From: CAHJXF01 sp038225855
GTDB lineage: Bacteria > Pseudomonadota > Gammaproteobacteria > Burkholderiales > Burkholderiaceae_D
Direction: 5' to 3'
Length of the DNA stretch: 64,000 nt
Assembly (NCBI GenBank): GCA_038225855.1
Contig: JBBRQU010000006.1
Coordinates: 62,001-126,000 of the forward strand
Both the position numbers and the translations under genes were made by a program. A model generated the notes under the pieces. That model was given only the letters and a program-made list of their open reading frames with translations. It was not told the origin of the DNA and made no database searches. Within the stretch, counting starts at the first letter, position 1; each line of letters opens with the position of its first letter. Shown here in pieces: positions 61,041 to 64,000 of the stretch.

Positions 61041-62705
61041 TCAAGGCGTGGGAGACGGCGACGCAATCGCCCGGTCGACGATGGCTTGCGCTTCTTGCAG
61101 GATGCGGTGCAGATGATCGGCCCCGCTGAAACTCTCGGCGTAGATCTTGTAGATATCTTCGGTACCCGATGGTCGTGCGGCGAACCAGCCGCTTTTTGTG
61201 ATCACCTTGACGCCGCCGATCGGCGCGCCATTGCCGGGCGCATTGCCGAGGATGCCCGTGATCGTTTCGCCGGCGAGTTGGGTGGCGTCGATGCTCTGCG
61301 GGGCGAGCGCGGCAAGCTGCTTCTTCTGTTGCGGCGTCGCCGGCGCCTCGACCCGGTCGGCGACCGGATCGCCGAACTCGCGCGCGAGCTCTGCGTACAA
61401 CATGCCGGGGTCGCGCCCGCGACGCACGGTGATTTCGGCCGAGAGCAGCGCAGCGACCATGCCGTCCTTGTCGGTGGTCCACACTGAACCGTCGCGACGC
61501 AGGAAGGAAGCGCCTGCGCTCTCCTCGCCGCCGAAACCGAGCGACCCGTCCACGAGCCCTGCGGCAAACCACTTGAACCCCACGGGCACTTCGTAGAGCG
61601 TGCGTCCGAGTCGCGCTGTGACCAGATCGATCAGACGCGTGCTGACGACGGTCTTGCCGACCGCGGCGTTCGATCCCCATTGCGGCCGATGAGAAAACAG
61701 ATAGTCGATTGCCACCGACAGATAGTGATTCGGTGCGATCAGGCCGGCCCCTGCGGTAACGATGCCGTGCCGATCGTGGTCGGTGTCGCACGCGAACGCG
61801 ATGTCGAAGCGGTCCTTGATGTCGAGCAGGCGCTTCATCGCGTAGGGGGACGACGGGTCCATGCGAATGCGGCCATCCCAGTCGAGCGACATGAAGCGAA
61901 ACGTCGCATCGACCTCCTCGTTGACGACCGTGAGGTCGAGCCGATGGAGCTCGGCGATTCGTGCCCAGTAGTGCACGCCTGCGCCGCCGAGCGGATCGAC
62001 ACCCATGCGGATCTTCGCGTCGTGGATTGCGTCCATGTCGATGACGTTGTCGAGGTCGGCGACGTAGCCGGCGAGAAAATCGTGGCGGTGGGTCGTTGCC
62101 GCGTGCAACGCCCGCGCGTACGGCATGCGCCGCACACCGCGGAGCGCGCTTCGTAGAAAGTCGTTCGCCGCGGCTTCGATGCCGCTCGTGATGTCTGCGC
62201 CGGCCGGTCCGCCGTTCGGCGGGTTGTACTTGAAGCCGCCGTCTTCGGGCGGATTGTGCGACGGCGTCACGACGATGCCGTCGGCGAGTCCGGTCGTGCG
62301 GCCGCGGTTGTACGCGAGGATCGCGTGCGAGACAGCGGGCGTCGGCGTGTATTCGTCATCGGTCGCCAGCATCACGTCGACGCCGTTGGCCGCCAGCACC
62401 TCGATCGCACTGGCGCACGCCGGCTGCGACAACGCATGCGTGTCGATGCCGAGGAAGAGCGGCCCGTCGATGCCTTGGCCCTTGCGGTATTGGCAAATCG
62501 CCTGCGTGATCGCCAGCACGTGCCACTCGTTGAACGAGAGGTCGAACGAGGAACCGCGGTGTCCCGAGGTTCCGAACGCGACGCGTTCCGCAGGCACGGA
62601 TGCGTCGGGCACCTCGGTGTAATACGCCGTGACGAGCTTCGATAGGTCGACCAGCGCCGAGGGCGGCGCCGTCTTGCCGGCCAGCGGACTGATCAGCTGG
62701 GCCAC
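61041..62705 (-). CDS. pgm: phosphoglucomutase (alpha-D-glucose phosphate-specific)
   Basis: The 554-residue enzyme interconverts glucose-1- and glucose-6-phosphate. The phospho-Ser loop VVTPSHNPPEDGG, metal site ACDTDHDRHGIV and C-terminal phosphate-binding ARPSGTEDIYKIYAE are intact. The start is taken as GTG 62705 since homologues begin just before SPLAGK; ATG 62789 would reach far into the upstream gene. It overlaps the membrane-protein gene by 13 bp. A sugar enzyme at the end of a copper ATPase operon is odd but appears co-translated. Confidence 0.9.
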   Translation of the reverse strand: MAQLISPLAGKTAPPSALVDLSKLVTAYYTEVPDASVPAERVAFGTSGHRGSSFDLSFNEWHVLAITQAICQYRKGQGIDGPLFLGIDTHALSQPACASAIEVLAANGVDVMLATDDEYTPTPAVSHAILAYNRGRTTGLADGIVVTPSHNPPEDGGFKYNPPNGGPAGADITSGIEAAANDFLRSALRGVRRMPYARALHAATTHRHDFLAGYVADLDNVIDMDAIHDAKIRMGVDPLGGAGVHYWARIAELHRLDLTVVNEEVDATFRFMSLDWDGRIRMDPSSPYAMKRLLDIKDRFDIAFACDTDHDRHGIVTAGAGLIAPNHYLSVAIDYLFSHRPQWGSNAAVGKTVVSTRLIDLVTARLGRTLYEVPVGFKWFAAGLVDGSLGFGGEESAGASFLRRDGSVWTTDKDGMVAALLSAEITVRRGRDPGMLYAELAREFGDPVADRVEAPATPQQKKQLAALAPQSIDATQLAGETITGILGNAPGNGAPIGGVKVITKSGWFAARPSGTEDIYKIYAESFSGADHLHRILQEAQAIVDRAIASPSPTP

Positions 62706-63142
62706 GATGTCGCTGCCTGGTCGCTGCGCTCGCTCCAGTAGAGGATCAGTGCGATTGCCCACGGGATTACGAAGGACAGGATCAGCCACTTGAAGTCCGA
62801 GGCAATGACGAAATTCACGGCAGCCATCAATCCGATGGATGTCAAGCCGGCGAGCGTCACAACGACTGCAGCGCCGCGGCCCCGCTCACGAAAGCTGGTA
62901 AGCGCTACGTAGAACGTCAACAGGCCGGCGGCGAACATGTGACCACCCATGACCCAGAACACGCGGCGAAGCCAGATCGCGAGACCGGGCGCCGCAGCCT
63001 GAAGCTCCGCCAACGAGGTGCCCATGAAGCGCGGGTCTTCGGGCAGCAAGGGAGGTCGCACGAATACGAAGTACACCCCGAGGGCCATGAGGACCGTGCC
63101 ACCGAGCGCCAGAACCGTTGCCGAGTAAGGTCGAAGTCTCAT
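62693..63142 (-). CDS. four-helix membrane protein next to the copper ATPase
   Basis: The 149-residue protein has four predicted transmembrane helices: YSATVLALGGTVLMALGVYF, LRRVFWVMGGHMFAAGLLTF, AVVVTLAGLTSIGLMAAVNF and FKWLILSFVIPWAIALILYW. It has no recognisable domain. ATG 63142 overlaps the ATPase stop by four bases, so it is likely made with the pump. The longer open frame reads antisense-like into the ATPase and is not used. Confidence 0.7.
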   Translation of the reverse strand: MRLRPYSATVLALGGTVLMALGVYFVFVRPPLLPEDPRFMGTSLAELQAAAPGLAIWLRRVFWVMGGHMFAAGLLTFYVALTSFRERGRGAAVVVTLAGLTSIGLMAAVNFVIASDFKWLILSFVIPWAIALILYWSERSDQAATSWPS

Positions 63143-64000
63143 TGGGTCGGGGAACTCTGCGGCCTCGGGTTCTTGATGCCCGCAAGCTTGCTGCGCTTGA
63201 GCATCAGCGCGTTGATCGCCACGATGGCCGAACTCCCCGACATCGAAAGCGCCGCGATCTCCGGTGACAGGGTGAACGGATAGAAGACACCGGCCGCAAT
63301 CGGGAAGGCGATGGTGTTGTAGGCGACCGCCCACCACAGGTTCTGGTGCATCTTGCGCAAGGTGGCGCGCGACAGCTCGATGGCGCCGACCACGTCGTAG
63401 GGATCGCTCTTCATCAGCACAACCTGCGCGCTTTCCATCGCCACGTCGGTGCCCGCGCCGATCGCGAAGCCCACGTCGGCTTGCGTGAGCGCAGGCGCAT
63501 CGTTGATCCCGTCGCCGACCATGCCGACCTTCTGCCCCTGGTCCTGCAGTTCCTTGATCTTCGAAGCCTTCTGGCCGGGCAGCACGTCGGCCAGCACGAT
63601 GTCGATGCCGAGCTCCCTGCCGATGCGCTCGGCGGTCGCCTGATTGTCTCCCGTGATCATCGCGACCTTTACGCCGCGCTCCTGCAGCTTGGCGATCGTG
63701 GCCCGTGAGGTCGGCCTGACGGCATCGGCGATGGCGATCAGGCCGATCAGCTTGCTGGCGCGAGCGACGTGGACCACGGTCCGGCCGCCGCCCTCGAGTC
63801 TTGCTGCCTCGGAAGCCAGCGCATCCAGGGCGATCCCCTCGGATTCCATCAGCTTGCGGTTGCCCAGCAACACCACGTCGCTGCCGATGGTGGCGCGAGC
63901 GCCCTGCCCATCGATATTGGTGAACCCGGAGGCAAGCTCGGTCGGCGCGGTGCCCGCACGTTTGAGTACCGCCAGCGCCAACGGATGTTCCGAGAACTTC
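63139..64000 (-). CDS. copper-translocating P-type ATPase, C-terminal part (truncated by window edge)
   Basis: About 287 residues of the C-terminus are present and the frame continues beyond base 64000. SEHPLA marks the P1B-type nucleotide-binding domain, TGDNQATAERIGRELG and GDGINDAPAL the phosphorylation/hinge domain. The membrane end carries YNTIAFP and MSGSSAIVAINAL, the patterns of the Cu(I) subgroup of P1B ATPases. The N-terminal metal-binding domains, CPC and DKTG are outside the window. It exports Cu(I) from the cytosol. Confidence 0.92.
   Translation of the reverse strand, partial: KFSEHPLALAVLKRAGTAPTELASGFTNIDGQGARATIGSDVVLLGNRKLMESEGIALDALASEAARLEGGGRTVVHVARASKLIGLIAIADAVRPTSRATIAKLQERGVKVAMITGDNQATAERIGRELGIDIVLADVLPGQKASKIKELQDQGQKVGMVGDGINDAPALTQADVGFAIGAGTDVAMESAQVVLMKSDPYDVVGAIELSRATLRKMHQNLWWAVAYNTIAFPIAAGVFYPFTLSPEIAALSMSGSSAIVAINALMLKRSKLAGIKNPRPQSSPTQ

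Noticed and set aside
1..64000. tRNA, rRNA, CRISPR array, prophage or complete insertion sequence
   Set aside because: No cloverleaf, rRNA signature, regular spaced direct repeats, integrase or transposase was found on reading both strands; the tandem array at 45816 has no spacers.

Overview
The window is GC-rich, densely packed chromosomal DNA, most likely from a betaproteobacterium of or near the Burkholderiales. This rests on gene order: mltG-tmk-holB-pilZ-tatD, yciB-bolA-parvulin, a stand-alone aceK, eutBC without microcompartment genes, and a liv-type transporter beside beta-oxidation genes. The genus cannot be fixed from this sequence. I see no rRNA, tRNA, CRISPR array, prophage or complete insertion sequence. 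Many neighbouring genes overlap by the four bases ATGA, so translational coupling is common.

Layout. 1-1865 (minus): the truncated end of a DUF6351 lipoprotein. 2.4-7.7 kb (minus): mltG, tmk, holB, a PilZ protein, a GNAT acetyltransferase, tatD and an ankyrin protein. 7.8-9.9 kb (plus): ygfZ, DUF4936 and an NRDE/TANGO2 protein. 9.9-12.1 kb (minus): a secreted prolyl oligopeptidase-like peptidase. 12.3-16.5 kb (plus): an NTF2-like protein, then a nitrate/cyanate-type ABC transporter ending in cyanase (cynS). 16.7-25.5 kb (minus): a Ser-rich lipoprotein, then detoxification and catabolic genes (epoxide-hydrolase-like, SDR, GNAT, GST, class II aldolase, CurA-type reductase, PaaI thioesterase) and ethanolamine ammonia-lyase eutBC. 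25.5-25.9 kb (plus): a small hicBA toxin-antitoxin pair.

26-39.4 kb (minus): a lipid and amino-acid block with a beta-oxidation operon (FadB-like, thiolase, acyl-CoA dehydrogenase, SDR), a five-gene branched-chain amino-acid type ABC transporter and an acyl-CoA synthetase. 39.5-45.8 kb (plus): selO, msrB, yciB, bolA, a parvulin, aceK and a small monooxygenase-fold protein. 45.9-49.96 kb: a LysR regulator divergent from pirin, DoxX, cytochrome b561 and two YceI proteins.

50-64 kb is a metal (copper/silver) region. On the plus strand lie a Cys-containing exported protein, a CusC/CusB/CusA efflux system whose CusB carries a fused CusF-like domain, and a PII-like protein. On the minus strand lie a Met-rich exported protein, an Asp-box propeller with a CFC insertion, a cytochrome c, a DUF411 protein and a small Cys-rich membrane protein, then a second Cys-containing exported protein. 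Last come a 41-residue Met-rich membrane peptide (plus), and on the minus strand a CopA-type P-type ATPase (cut by the edge), a four-helix membrane protein and phosphoglucomutase. From about 56.7 kb the DNA looks less GC-rich by eye than the core genes, which suggests part of this block was acquired.

Non-coding structure includes three copies of a two-hairpin dispersed repeat, a 13-bp tandem repeat array, two matching GAACG-N2-CGTTC operators ahead of two acyl-CoA-related operons, a hairpin between livK and livH, and an intrinsic terminator before aceK.
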